Origin: Variovorax sp. | GTDB lineage: Bacteria; Pseudomonadota; Gammaproteobacteria; Burkholderiales; Burkholderiaceae_C | Assembly: GCA_017744935.1 (NCBI GenBank) | Contig: JAGIAI010000009.1 | Span: 62,001 to 126,000, forward strand | DNA length: 64,000 nucleotides | Direction of reading: 5' to 3' | Shown here: positions 42,781 to 50,919 of the stretch, in pieces | How the letters are laid out: every line of letters begins with the position of its first letter | Numbering within the stretch: the stretch's first letter is position 1 | Program-made: the position numbers and the translations under genes | The notes under the pieces: generated by a model | Databases searched by the model: none | Told to the model about the DNA's origin: nothing | The model's input: the letters and a program-made list of their open reading frames with translations, nothing else

Positions 42781-43389
42781 TCATCCGATCCGCACCGTCG
42801 TCGACGACATGAATCGGTAGTTCGGGACTTCAAGATTGGTAGGTGCCGGCACGTTCCTCACGACGCGCCCGGCGAGGTCGAAGCGGGAACCGTGGCACGG
42901 ACACAGGAACCCGCCCGGCGCGTGAAGCTCGGCGTTTAGCGCCTCGTCATCGAGGCGCAGGGTAGGGGAGCACCCGAGATGCGTGCATACGCCAATGGCT
43001 ACGAAGTATTCCGGACGCTCCGACCTTGTTGCATTGGTGCAGGACGCCGGTTGTTCGGAGCGCTTGGAGAGCGGGTCTGCGAGTGCCGGATTCACCTCCT
43101 GCAACGCCCGCACCATTTCATCGCTGCGCCGCAGCAACCAGACCGGCTTGCCCCGCCATGCGACCGTGCGTAGTTCACCGGGCGACAAGCCGGCCAAGTC
43201 GCCGCTGACTGGCCCGCCTCGGGCCCGGTCGCGCGCTGAGGGCTCGAGGCTGGCGACGAACGGATAGGCTGCAGCCGCCAGGCCGGCCGCGCCGATGACT
43301 CGCGTTGCGGCGAGCAGCACCCGACGTCGACGGTGGTCAGGCAAAGCACCTGCATCGATCTCGTGAATCAGTTCGCTGATCGATGTCAT
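42781..43389 (-). CDS. Rieske [2Fe-2S] protein (PetA-like), orphan
   Basis: A 202-residue membrane-anchored Rieske protein. A twin-Arg-type segment (HRRRRVLLAATRVIG) precedes one hydrophobic helix. The cluster ligands are Cys135/His137 (CTHLGC) and Cys163/His166 (CPCHGS), with Cys140-Cys165 as the usual disulfide, so the cluster site is intact. The start ATG 43389 (MTSISELIHE) is favoured over GTG/ATG codons further up because a decayed copy at 32114 begins there too. No cytochrome b or c1 gene is adjacent, so it is unlikely to be the main bc1 subunit. It is 23 bases after the small secreted-protein gene. Confidence 0.87.
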   Translation of the reverse strand: MTSISELIHEIDAGALPDHRRRRVLLAATRVIGAAGLAAAAYPFVASLEPSARDRARGGPVSGDLAGLSPGELRTVAWRGKPVWLLRRSDEMVRALQEVNPALADPLSKRSEQPASCTNATRSERPEYFVAIGVCTHLGCSPTLRLDDEALNAELHAPGGFLCPCHGSRFDLAGRVVRNVPAPTNLEVPNYRFMSSTTVRIG

Positions 43390-43412
43390 GGGCTGGCCTG
43401 ACTTCGGGTCGT

Positions 43413-43865
43413 TCACGAAGCTTTGCTGCGAGCTTCGCCCGGCCATTCAAAGATCGCCCTTATCGGCTGGTGCTCCCTGATGACGACGTTCTCATGCAGA
43501 GTCTTGCCGTCGAGCGTCGCATCGACGACGTACCGGCCGGGCGGCAGCTTCGCCAGCATGAAAGGTCCGTCAGAGGTTGCCTTCATCGTGTCGTGCCCGT
43601 GCGTGTCGCGCACCCGCACCTTGACGTCGGCGAGGAAGTCGGCGTGCTGCCTGTCCCTGGCCGCGAACTCCAGTGTCAGCGGCCATTGGGTGCTCGCATG
43701 CTCGATGGCTCGGGACTCGTCCAGCCCGACGCCACCGCTGAGGTATTCGACGGAGCCGAACTTGTGGACTGGGGGCAGCATCGTGGCGGCTTGCGCGAGC
43801 GCTCCACCCGACAACAGGGTGCCTGCCGCGGCTGCCAGAACGATCTTGCGGAAGAGGGGGCTCAT
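43413..43865 (-). CDS. Small secreted carboxypeptidase-regulatory-like protein, paralogue 1
   Basis: A 150-residue exported protein: signal peptide (FRKIVLAAAAGTLLSGGALA), a conserved VEYLSGGVGLDESRAIE motif, then a beta-sandwich resembling carboxypeptidase-regulatory/transthyretin-like domains (VKVRVRDTHGHDTM, LPPGRYVVDATLDGKTLHENV). GAAGGAG before ATG 43865 fixes the start. A closely related protein is encoded at 49807 and a C-terminal fragment at 33883. The function is unknown; the neighbours (HtrA protease, Rieske protein) suggest an envelope stress or redox setting. A PmrA/QseB-like box lies 180 bases upstream. Confidence 0.75.
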   Translation of the reverse strand: MSPLFRKIVLAAAAGTLLSGGALAQAATMLPPVHKFGSVEYLSGGVGLDESRAIEHASTQWPLTLEFAARDRQHADFLADVKVRVRDTHGHDTMKATSDGPFMLAKLPPGRYVVDATLDGKTLHENVVIREHQPIRAIFEWPGEARSKAS

Positions 43866-44063
43866 GACGACTCCTTCGGAGAAGAGAGCAGCAGATCGAT
43901 GCAGTGTGCTGCTCGAAGCACTGCTTTCGCGAGCCGGTGCAAACGGACTTGAAACGTGACCGGCACGAAATTCCATGGCGGTCTCGAGGCATCGCCAACG
44001 AGACGGCCATTTGCACAACGCCAAACCAATATCGGAGCAGAGGCTTAGAAGGACCTTAAGCGG
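43841..44063 (-). repeat. Dispersed inverted repeat: original promoter and leader copy
   Basis: These 223 bases match 32209-32430 in opposite orientation, from the CTTAAG box through the first codons of the secreted-protein gene. The long conserved untranslated leader may contain regulatory RNA structure. Confidence 0.8.
44044..44060 (-). promoter_or_regulatory. PmrA/QseB-like box CTTAAG-N5-TCTAAG
   Basis: Read on the minus strand, CTTAAGGTCCTTCTAAG has two TAAG-ending hexamers spaced five bases apart, as in PmrA/QseB boxes. It lies 180 bases before ATG 43865. An analogous box precedes the paralogue at 50286. Confidence 0.5.
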
Positions 44064-44099
44064 CTGTCGTTGCGTCAGTGCGCCGTTCGTCCTTCACCT

Positions 44100-45560
44100 T
44101 CATACAAGGCGCAGCGGCACAAAGATCTTGCTGCCATCCCGCTCGATCAGGAGCGCTATCGCGTTCCCCCACTTCTTCAGCAGTTCCTGGACCTGCGCGG
44201 AACTCCGAGTCGGCGCTCCGTTGATCGCAACAAGGACATCACCGGGCCGTATTCCGGCCTGCTGAGCAGACCCGGAGACGCCTCCGATCAGCAATCCGGC
44301 ATCGACACCTGCCGCACGCATTTCCGAAGGTCGCATGGCGCGCAGCGCCAGCCCCAGCTTGCCTTGTCCTGCATCGACAGAGTCGCCGGATCTCGCGACA
44401 TCGGCGGGGAACTTGCGGTTGGCGCCTCCCAATCGGACCGTGAGCGTCAATGCCTTGCCTTGCCGCCAGATGTCGAGTTGGGCGTTCGTGTCGGGGCGAG
44501 CGGCACCGAGCGCCTCCGTAAGGTCTCCGATTGCGACGATCGGTTGCTGGCCCACCTTGCCGATCACGTCGCCGACCTTCAGCCCGGCCTTGTCTGCCGG
44601 GCCGCCCTTGACGACGTCGGAGACAAGCGCCCCCTCGGGCTTGGCGAGCCCGAAGGAGTTGGCCAACGTCTGATTCACATCCTGGACCGACACGCCAAGG
44701 CGTGCATGGCTGGCATGGCCGGTCGCAACGATCTGGTCTTTCACGCGGATTGCCACGTCGATCGGGATAGCAAAGGACAGTCCCTGGTAGCCTCCGCTGC
44801 GGCTGTAGATCTGAGAGATGACGCCGACTACGTCACCGCGCTCATCGAGCAAGGGGCCGCCCGAGTTTCCGGGGTTGACGGCGACATCGGTCTGAATGAA
44901 AGACACGAAACTGTCGCCCGGAAGCGATCGCCCCTTCGCGCTGACGACGCCCGCGCTCACGCTGTTCTCAAAACCGAGCGGCGATCCGATGGCGAGGACC
45001 CACTCTCCGACTTTGAGATTGCGAGCACTTCCCAGCGCAATCGTGGGCAGGTCATGCGCTGCAATCTTGAGCACAGCCAAGTCTGTCTTCGGGTCCGATC
45101 CAAGCACCTTGGCAGGGAACTCGCGGCGGTCGGTGAGCTTCACCATGACCTCATTCGCGTCCTGCACGACGTGGGCGTTCGTCAGAATGAGGCCGTCGGC
45201 GCTGACGATGAATCCTGATCCCTGTCCGCGGAGTAGCAACTGGGGTCCACCGGGGCCGCCATATTCGGGGATTCCGAAACGCTTGAAGAAATCGAAGAAG
45301 GGATCGCCTGAATCGAGACGCGTCTTCCATTGGGTGGCGGTCACGCTGACATTGACGACGGCCGGCCCGTCGCGCTGCGCGATATTCGCGAAGTCCATCG
45401 AGTTCATCGTGCCCACCGTCGCCACGGCACCAACCGCCGCCTGCGAGGGCGGCGTACCTGTGTGCGTATCAGCGATCGGCGTTGCCCCGCTGCATCCGGC
45501 GATGCCGGCGGCAATGAGCGAGAGCGCAAGACGAGCAGCGCTATTTGAGTCGAAGTTCAT
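44100..45560 (-). CDS. HtrA/DegP-type serine protease, lipoprotein
   Basis: A 486-residue periplasmic protease. The signal peptide ends in a lipobox (IAGC, Cys23), so it is probably membrane-anchored. The trypsin domain has the triad His130 (TNAHVV), Asp160 (DPKTD) and Ser233 (GNSGGP). Two PDZ domains follow (ARLGVSVQDVNQTLANSFG and GLALRAMRPSEMRAAGV). AAGGAGAGG before ATG 45560 fixes the start; the open frame upstream is not family sequence. It degrades or refolds damaged envelope proteins. It lies just upstream of the secreted-protein gene and divergent from the Met-rich gene. Confidence 0.92.
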   Translation of the reverse strand: MNFDSNSAARLALSLIAAGIAGCSGATPIADTHTGTPPSQAAVGAVATVGTMNSMDFANIAQRDGPAVVNVSVTATQWKTRLDSGDPFFDFFKRFGIPEYGGPGGPQLLLRGQGSGFIVSADGLILTNAHVVQDANEVMVKLTDRREFPAKVLGSDPKTDLAVLKIAAHDLPTIALGSARNLKVGEWVLAIGSPLGFENSVSAGVVSAKGRSLPGDSFVSFIQTDVAVNPGNSGGPLLDERGDVVGVISQIYSRSGGYQGLSFAIPIDVAIRVKDQIVATGHASHARLGVSVQDVNQTLANSFGLAKPEGALVSDVVKGGPADKAGLKVGDVIGKVGQQPIVAIGDLTEALGAARPDTNAQLDIWRQGKALTLTVRLGGANRKFPADVARSGDSVDAGQGKLGLALRAMRPSEMRAAGVDAGLLIGGVSGSAQQAGIRPGDVLVAINGAPTRSSAQVQELLKKWGNAIALLIERDGSKIFVPLRLV

Positions 45561-45845
45561 GGCCTCTCCTTTCATTGAAAGAAGGCCGGGAGGTGGAATC
45601 CGAGGGGCGGTCCGGTGCCAACGCAAGATCACGCGGCGGCACACATTCGAGCCTCTTGATCGCATCGAGGGCATCCGGATCGCCGCCGCGACGGGAAGTC
45701 GCCGGCCTCGTCCGACAGGCGGATAGACACCGATGTCTTTCAAAGGTTTCGCCCGCCGGCGTGAGCGGAACTACCGGACACCCACGCGAACAAAACAACG
45801 TTGTCTTCGATTTCACTCCGCGACATTGCTTCGGAAGGACTCGTC

Positions 45846-46331
45846 ATGAGACGCACCTTATCCATCGTCGCGGCTGTCGCTGTCGCGACGGCCTCCTTTC
45901 TCGCGATTCCACCCGGAGCGGCACAGTCGAAGCCACCCGCCGCCGGTTCGCCCGCCCCGGATGTCAAGGCCTTCGACCAGCGAACCGCGGAGTTTCAGGC
46001 CAAGGCCAAGCTGATGCAGCAGCAAATGGACGATCTCAAACAAACCCAGGACCCGCAGCGGCGACAGAAGCTGTTAGATGAACATTGGGCCACGATGGCA
46101 AGCGCAATGTCCCTGATGCACGGGATGCAGGGCCCCGGCATGATGGGTGGCTCCGGGATGATGGATTGGAGTGGGATGCGCGGCTACTACTCCACACTGA
46201 CTCCCGAACAGCTGAAGCAGCGTCAGTACGTGATGGACAAGTACAGCTGGATGCAGCAGATGATGATGGAGCACATGCTCCAGCGTCAGCAGTGGCAGAC
46301 TCAAGCGCCTGCGCCATCCGCTCCCAAGTAG
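45846..46331 (+). CDS. Methionine-rich periplasmic protein, paralogue 2
   Basis: A 161-residue exported protein, paralogue of 33311-33811. A signal peptide to about AAQ, the shared KAFDQRTAEFQAKAKLMQQQ helix, a Met/Gly centre (MHGMQGPGMMGGSGMMDWSG) shorter by one MMGG unit, and a Met/Gln-rich end (WMQQMMMEHMLQRQQ). Divergent from HtrA with a 285-base gap. Possible Cu(I)-binding or oxidant-scavenging role (inference). Confidence 0.75.
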   Translation: MRRTLSIVAAVAVATASFLAIPPGAAQSKPPAAGSPAPDVKAFDQRTAEFQAKAKLMQQQMDDLKQTQDPQRRQKLLDEHWATMASAMSLMHGMQGPGMMGGSGMMDWSGMRGYYSTLTPEQLKQRQYVMDKYSWMQQMMMEHMLQRQQWQTQAPAPSAPK

Positions 46332-46383
46332 AGGGAGCCGCTTGCCGGAGAACGCGTTTGCCGATGGCGCGCTCTTTCGCCAT

Positions 46384-47421
46384 TCACGCGACCCGGCCCG
46401 ACCACCACAGGGAGAGGACCGTTGCGATCGACACCAGCAGCGCGGCGATGCCAGCGAATGCGAACGCGATTTCGGTTCTCTTCTTTTCGAGAACCACACG
46501 GTTCTTCAGCGCGTCATAGACGGCCTCGAGCTCCGACCCGCTGCCAGCATAGAAGTACTGGCCGAGCGTCAGGTTGGCCACGTTCTTCAGCGTCTGTTCA
46601 TCCAGACTCACTCGCATCCGCATGCCTTGGTACCCGATGACTTCTCCGTCCTTGGTTCCGAAGCCCACCGTGAAGATCCTCACACCTCGGTCCGCCGCCA
46701 ATTGGGCCGCGTCGATCGGTGACGGACCCGAGGTATTCTGCCCATCCGTGAGCAAGACGATTGCCGCGTCCTCATATGAGCCAGGAGCGGCCTTGACAGT
46801 TGTCTCGTGGTCTTGAGGCTCGACAGGGGGCGATTTCAATCGGTCCCCACGCTCCGAGGTTGTGCCAGGCACTGCGATCTCTTGATCAGGGAAGAGGGTG
46901 CCGAGTGCAACGACGATGGCCTCCCCGATCCCGGTGCTGCGCTGGAAGCGAAGATCCGCGATCGCGGCGATGGCGTCCTCGCGATTCAGAGTTGGGTGCT
47001 GGACAAGGTGTGCAGTACCACCGTAGGCAATCACACCAACGCGCACGTCCCCGGGGAGATCGTTGACAAACTTCTCGGCGGCCCGTTGCGAAGCCTTCAT
47101 GCGGTTTGGCTTCACGTCCTGTGCCTTCATGCTGACTGAAGCATCCATGAGCAGCAGGATCGTCTGCTGCGGCATCGGCAGGACAACGACGGCGGAGGGT
47201 CTGGCCGCCGCCAATACGAGAAGGGCCACGGCGATGAGAATCAGTGCGGGCGGCAGGTGACGACGCCACAGAGTTGCGCGCCCCTGTGCTTGTCCCACCA
47301 GCCCAAGACCCGTATAGCGCACCGCAGCCTTCTGCCTGCAGTGCAGCACCCAGCCATACAGGGCAATCAATAGGGGGAGCAAAAGCGCCAACCACAGCAT
47401 CTTGGGCATCAGCAGAGTCAT
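46384..47421 (-). CDS. VWA domain membrane protein (BatA-like)
   Basis: A 345-residue protein. Two N-terminal helices (MLWLALLLPLLIALYGW; LPPALILIAVALLVLAAA), then a von Willebrand A domain with the MIDAS motif MDASVSMKA and IVLLTDGQNTSG, then a C-terminal helix. This is the layout of Bat aerotolerance-type proteins; the AAA+ MoxR partner is not in this window. ATG 47421 is used. It converges on the Met-rich gene. Confidence 0.88.
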   Translation of the reverse strand: MTLLMPKMLWLALLLPLLIALYGWVLHCRQKAAVRYTGLGLVGQAQGRATLWRRHLPPALILIAVALLVLAAARPSAVVVLPMPQQTILLLMDASVSMKAQDVKPNRMKASQRAAEKFVNDLPGDVRVGVIAYGGTAHLVQHPTLNREDAIAAIADLRFQRSTGIGEAIVVALGTLFPDQEIAVPGTTSERGDRLKSPPVEPQDHETTVKAAPGSYEDAAIVLLTDGQNTSGPSPIDAAQLAADRGVRIFTVGFGTKDGEVIGYQGMRMRVSLDEQTLKNVANLTLGQYFYAGSGSELEAVYDALKNRVVLEKKRTEIAFAFAGIAALLVSIATVLSLWWSGRVA

Positions 47422-47848
47422 TTCGTCAACTCCGGAGGGCGCATCGATAGGTTCGGCGCAGAGGAGAGCAACACCACCAACCTGCCCCGTATGACATCCC
47501 AAGCACTGAACCACGTCAAGGTCACATTCACCGATAGGGGCGGACTGACGCGCATTTTCCCCTCCCTTCTGACCGGTGGTCTGTGCGAGTACGGTTCGAT
47601 GACGAGGTTGCGAGGATGCTCAGCCGTCGCGCGGCCCCAGGTGACTGGCTCGGCGATGAACCCGAATCGGCCTGTTCGGCGCTCCTAGGCGCGCGCCTTA
47701 GTGCGGAAGGGGGCGCTGAGGCTCTCTCAACGCAGGGATCTTCTGGCCGCGTTCACACCTCAACGCCAATGTCGCCGCGGTCTGAACTCCTGCGCTTCGA
47801 ATCACCTGCATCTCCAAGCGTGCTGTCTGGTCGCGCGCCCAATGATTG
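47422..47848. other. Non-coding gap of about 430 bases
   Basis: Divergent region between the VWA gene and the ClC gene. Several short frames exist but none has a good start, ribosome site or family resemblance. It probably holds the two promoters. Confidence 0.4.
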
Positions 47849-49174
47849 ATGCTCGGCATAGGGGACACCTCGAGAACGATCGCCGATTTCCACGTGCTAA
47901 GGCCAACGATTCACACAGTCAGACTCTGGATCCGGGCCGCCGTTGCCGGTGCCCTTGGTGCCGCGTCGGCGGTGGGATTTCGTTGGCTGATCCAGCAGGT
48001 TGAGCGGCTCGCGACGGGTCATTCCGGCGGACTTGTCGAGGCAGCCTTGGCGCTATCGCCATGGCACAGAGCCTTGGTCTGCGCCGTTGGAGGGCTCTTG
48101 GCGGGCTTCGTGCTTCAGTGGGGCGGTGAATGGGCTGCGCAAGGCAAGCGTGGGGATCGCAATCTCGACTACATCGAAGCCGCTCGCGCGGGTCGCGTCG
48201 ATTTGAACGATCGCACGACGTTCACGCGGACACTTTCGGCCTTGTTCTCGATCGGTACTGGTGCGTCGATCGGGCGCGAGGGGCCAATGGTTCAGCTTGC
48301 GGCATGGTTGAGTTCGTGGCTGGCTCGGTGGATTGCCATTGCGCCGGAACAGCGTAGCACCATCATGGTTTGCGGTATCGCTTCGGGTATCGGATCGGCG
48401 TATCACGCACCGATTGCCGGTGTTGTGTTTGTGCTCGAGCTGGCACTTGGCTTCTTCTCTCGGAATACGGTCGCGCCGGTATTGATTGCCGCTGCCACTG
48501 CGAGCTCGCTGATCTACTGGCTCGTCGAGCCAAAGCCGTTGTACGCGATGTCCACGATCGCGGCGGCACCGACAGGCTTGGGGGTCGCACTGTTGTCTGG
48601 TCTCGTGTTTGGCGGACTGGGATGGGTGTGGCTCGTCTTGCTGGATACGGCCAGAGTTGGCTTCTCCCGGCTCAAGTCGACACCTATCCGATTGGGCATC
48701 GGCGGCCTCTTGGTGGGCCTGATCTCGGCCGCCATTCCCCAAGTCCGGGGCAATGGCTATAGCGTCGTCTCCCAGGTACTGGAAGGCACCCAAGCCTGGC
48801 AGTGGCTCTCCCTGATCCTCCTGGCAAAGGTAGCGGCGACGGCGCTGAGTTCAGGCAGCGGCGCGATCGGAGGTGTGTTCACACCTTCGCTCTTCGTTGG
48901 TGCGACTGCCGGCAGTGTGCTCGCGCAGATCGCCTCGACATGGATGCCTGTGGAGTGGGTTGGCGATCCGCGATCGCTTGCGGTGCTTGGCATGGCAGCG
49001 GTGCTTGCGGCGGTGACCCATGCTCCCCTGATGGCGATCGTCATGGTGTTGGAGATGACGGATCAGTTTCAGCTCACGGTCCCGGTGATGCTTGCTTGCG
49101 GCGTTGCACGCGCGATCAGTACACAGTTCGGCGCCAAGCCGATATACGGCAACCCCATTGAAGGACGAAAGTAA
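47849..49174 (+). CDS. ClC-type chloride channel / H+ antiporter
   Basis: A 441-residue ClC protein. Selectivity motifs are FSIGTGASIGREGPMVQ with the gating Glu, and AIGGVFTPSLFVGATAG. The C-terminal half has the usual hydrophobic helices (VPVMLACGVARAIS). It lacks cytoplasmic CBS domains. The first ATG in frame is 47849; a TTG just before it is less likely. It may balance charge during acid or anion stress. It stands alone, followed by an 8-base repeat tract. Confidence 0.93.
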   Translation: MLGIGDTSRTIADFHVLRPTIHTVRLWIRAAVAGALGAASAVGFRWLIQQVERLATGHSGGLVEAALALSPWHRALVCAVGGLLAGFVLQWGGEWAAQGKRGDRNLDYIEAARAGRVDLNDRTTFTRTLSALFSIGTGASIGREGPMVQLAAWLSSWLARWIAIAPEQRSTIMVCGIASGIGSAYHAPIAGVVFVLELALGFFSRNTVAPVLIAAATASSLIYWLVEPKPLYAMSTIAAAPTGLGVALLSGLVFGGLGWVWLVLLDTARVGFSRLKSTPIRLGIGGLLVGLISAAIPQVRGNGYSVVSQVLEGTQAWQWLSLILLAKVAATALSSGSGAIGGVFTPSLFVGATAGSVLAQIASTWMPVEWVGDPRSLAVLGMAAVLAAVTHAPLMAIVMVLEMTDQFQLTVPVMLACGVARAISTQFGAKPIYGNPIEGRK

Positions 49175-49183
49175 ATGGTCGAA

Positions 49184-49223
49184 GGCGAAGTGGCGAAGTG
49201 GCGAAGTGGCGAAGTGGCGAAGT
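49184..49223 (+). repeat. Five tandem copies of GGCGAAGT
   Basis: An exact 8-base unit repeats five times (40 bases) starting 10 bases after the ClC stop codon. Such short repeats change copy number by slippage. It is outside any gene recognised here. Confidence 0.9.
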
Positions 49224-49279
49224 GACACGTCGGCCGAGGACGGCGCTCTTCTCGATCCCGCCGACGCTCGCAGCTCGGC

Positions 49280-49296
49280 CATAAGCTTCGTTTAAG
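49280..49296 (+). promoter_or_regulatory. PmrA/QseB-like box CATAAG-N5-TTTAAG
   Basis: CATAAG-CTTCG-TTTAAG has the same spacing as the boxes at 44044, 32212 and 50352. It lies 112 bases before the ATG of the membrane protein at 49408. Confidence 0.4.
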
Positions 49297-49407
49297 CATC
49301 TGCATGGAAATTGGAGGGCTACCCGTAGAGAGAGTCTTCATGAATACAGGCATGACGGATGCAAGCCAATCTGTTCGTCTCGGCGAACATCGCAATAGCA
49401 ATTGCCG

Positions 49408-49758
49408 ATGAGCATTGACCACCGCTCATCAGATGCGCATGGCGAGAAGCGAGACGACATTGCAGTCGGTCGTGGACTGTCCGCCCACATTCTGCCGACC
49501 TCAGCAACGATGATCGGCGTGTGCATGACCGTGCTTTCAATAGGGCATCTGAACCCGGGAGGAGAGTTGCGCTGGGTGGTCGACAAGCTGCTGGCAGTTG
49601 ACTCCTTGCTGTTCTTGGTCAGCGCGCTGTTGTCGTTCGTATCGATGCGCACTCGTCTTCCGAGTCCCAAGTATGAATTTCGTGCGGAGGTTGTCTTCAT
49701 CGTGGGCCTCGGCATTTTGGCGATGGTGGCCGTGGTGCTCGCGTTTGCAATTACATAG
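49408..49758 (+). CDS. Small membrane protein, hypothetical
   Basis: A 116-residue protein with a polar N-tail and about three hydrophobic segments (ATMIGVCMTVLSIG; LLAVDSLLFLVSALLSFVSM; VVFIVGLGILAMVAVVLAFA). No family is recognised with confidence. It has a PmrA/QseB-like box upstream and is convergent with the secreted-protein paralogue at 49807. Confidence 0.6.
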   Translation: MSIDHRSSDAHGEKRDDIAVGRGLSAHILPTSATMIGVCMTVLSIGHLNPGGELRWVVDKLLAVDSLLFLVSALLSFVSMRTRLPSPKYEFRAEVVFIVGLGILAMVAVVLAFAIT

Positions 49759-49806
49759 CCGCTCGCTTTCGCCGAGCTACCCTGAAGCCCGATCCGGTGC
49801 GCAGGC

Positions 49807-50286
49807 TCAGGAACTCGCGCTCGCGGCGTCAGTGCCTTGCGGCCACTCGAACACGCTCTTGGCCGACGTACTCGGACCCTGAATCGAGATCTCACGCTGG
49901 ATCCTCTGGCCTCCCAACACGGCTTCCACCGTGTAGCGTCCAGGCTCGAGACGCGCCACCAGGTAGGGGCCAGAAGAATGGATCTGGTCGAGAACCACAT
50001 TGCCCTGAGCGTCGCGCACCGTGAGAACCACGTCGGCGGCAAAGTCAGCGCTCTTCCCGTCCTTGACCGAGAACTCGAAGACAGCCGGCCAGCGAGGTTC
50101 GACGACGCGCATCAGCTCCGCCTCGTCCGAGCCGATACCGCCGCTCATGTATTCGATGCCGTGAACCACTTGGATCGGTGGGTTGAAGACCGTGGCCTGC
50201 GCCCCGATGCCTGCCAATGCCAGCACCGCGCCGGTGCACAGCACGGCCACGTCGTGGGCCGCATTCTTCTTCGGATGCCGGGTCAT
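49807..50286 (-). CDS. Small secreted carboxypeptidase-regulatory-like protein, paralogue 2
   Basis: A 159-residue paralogue of the 43413 protein. Signal peptide (VAVLCTGAVLALAGIGAQA), the family motif VHGIEYMSGGIGSDEAE, and the beta domain DVVLTVRDAQGNVVLDQI, LEPGRYTVEAVLGGQRIQ. AAAGGA before ATG 50286 supports the start. A CTTAAG-N5-AGTAAG box lies about 66 bases upstream, as for its paralogue, so both may belong to one regulon. Confidence 0.75.
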   Translation of the reverse strand: MTRHPKKNAAHDVAVLCTGAVLALAGIGAQATVFNPPIQVVHGIEYMSGGIGSDEAELMRVVEPRWPAVFEFSVKDGKSADFAADVVLTVRDAQGNVVLDQIHSSGPYLVARLEPGRYTVEAVLGGQRIQREISIQGPSTSAKSVFEWPQGTDAASASS

Positions 50287-50351
50287 GATGGAGTCCTTTC
50301 CTGAGGAACGTGGCCCACCCAGGGCCACCGCGAGGACTCTGCGCCCGTCGA

Positions 50352-50368
50352 CTTACTGTCTCCTTAAG
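50352..50368 (-). promoter_or_regulatory. PmrA/QseB-like box CTTAAG-N5-AGTAAG
   Basis: Read on the minus strand, CTTAAGGAGACAGTAAG shares CTTAAGG and the TAAG at the same distance with the boxes at 44044 and 32212. It precedes ATG 50286 by about 66 bases. Confidence 0.45.
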
Positions 50369-50567
50369 GCAGGCGGAATACGTCGCAAGGCCAACCTAAA
50401 GCCTCGATCCCGCTCCGAAACTTCGATCCCGGAGCCTCCGCCCGCGAAAGCACCCGATCCCGAATGCCCTCCGCCCTCGAAGCCTAGATCACGATGATCT
50501 CCGGCCGAAAAGGCCACCTTACCCCTAGGTTTGAAAGGTCCGGAAGGGAAGACGTCAGTAGCGCTCA

Positions 50568-50770
50568 GCTGGAGAGACTCACGCGCCTCGTGCTGCGATC
50601 GAACACGCGGAAGCCAATGGTCGATTCGAGTTCTGCAACCAGCTGGCTGACCCCGGAAACGAAGTAAGCCCCAGACGCTGGCTCGCGGCGGCGAGGCTCT
50701 GCAGCCGTGCGACGGCCACGAATGCTTCGAGCTAGCGAACGGTGACGCGGGTGATAGGCGGGATGCGCCA
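50568..50770 (-). pseudogene. LysR regulator, N-terminal fragment with stop and frameshift
   Basis: Translation gives ITRVTVR, a TAG stop, then LEAFVAVARLQSLAAASQRL of the LysR helix-turn-helix. A frame change leads to GVSQLVAELESTIGFRVFDR and RRVSLS, the rest of the same domain. The effector domain is absent. The gene is thus broken in three ways. Confidence 0.75.
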
Positions 50771-50919
50771 TTAATGAGCTGCACTATGGTTCGAGAACAC
50801 CTGCGAGAGGCGCGGGAAGGCCGGCGGTAGAAGCGTACGTGAACTCGATCGGCCTAGGGTTACCGAGCATGAACCTTGATTTGAACAAGCAGGAGGCGGC
50901 TTCCTAGCATGAGCCTCAA

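Noticed and set aside
47583..47849. Short plus-strand frame before the ClC gene
   Set aside because: No start context and no recognisable protein; composition looks random.
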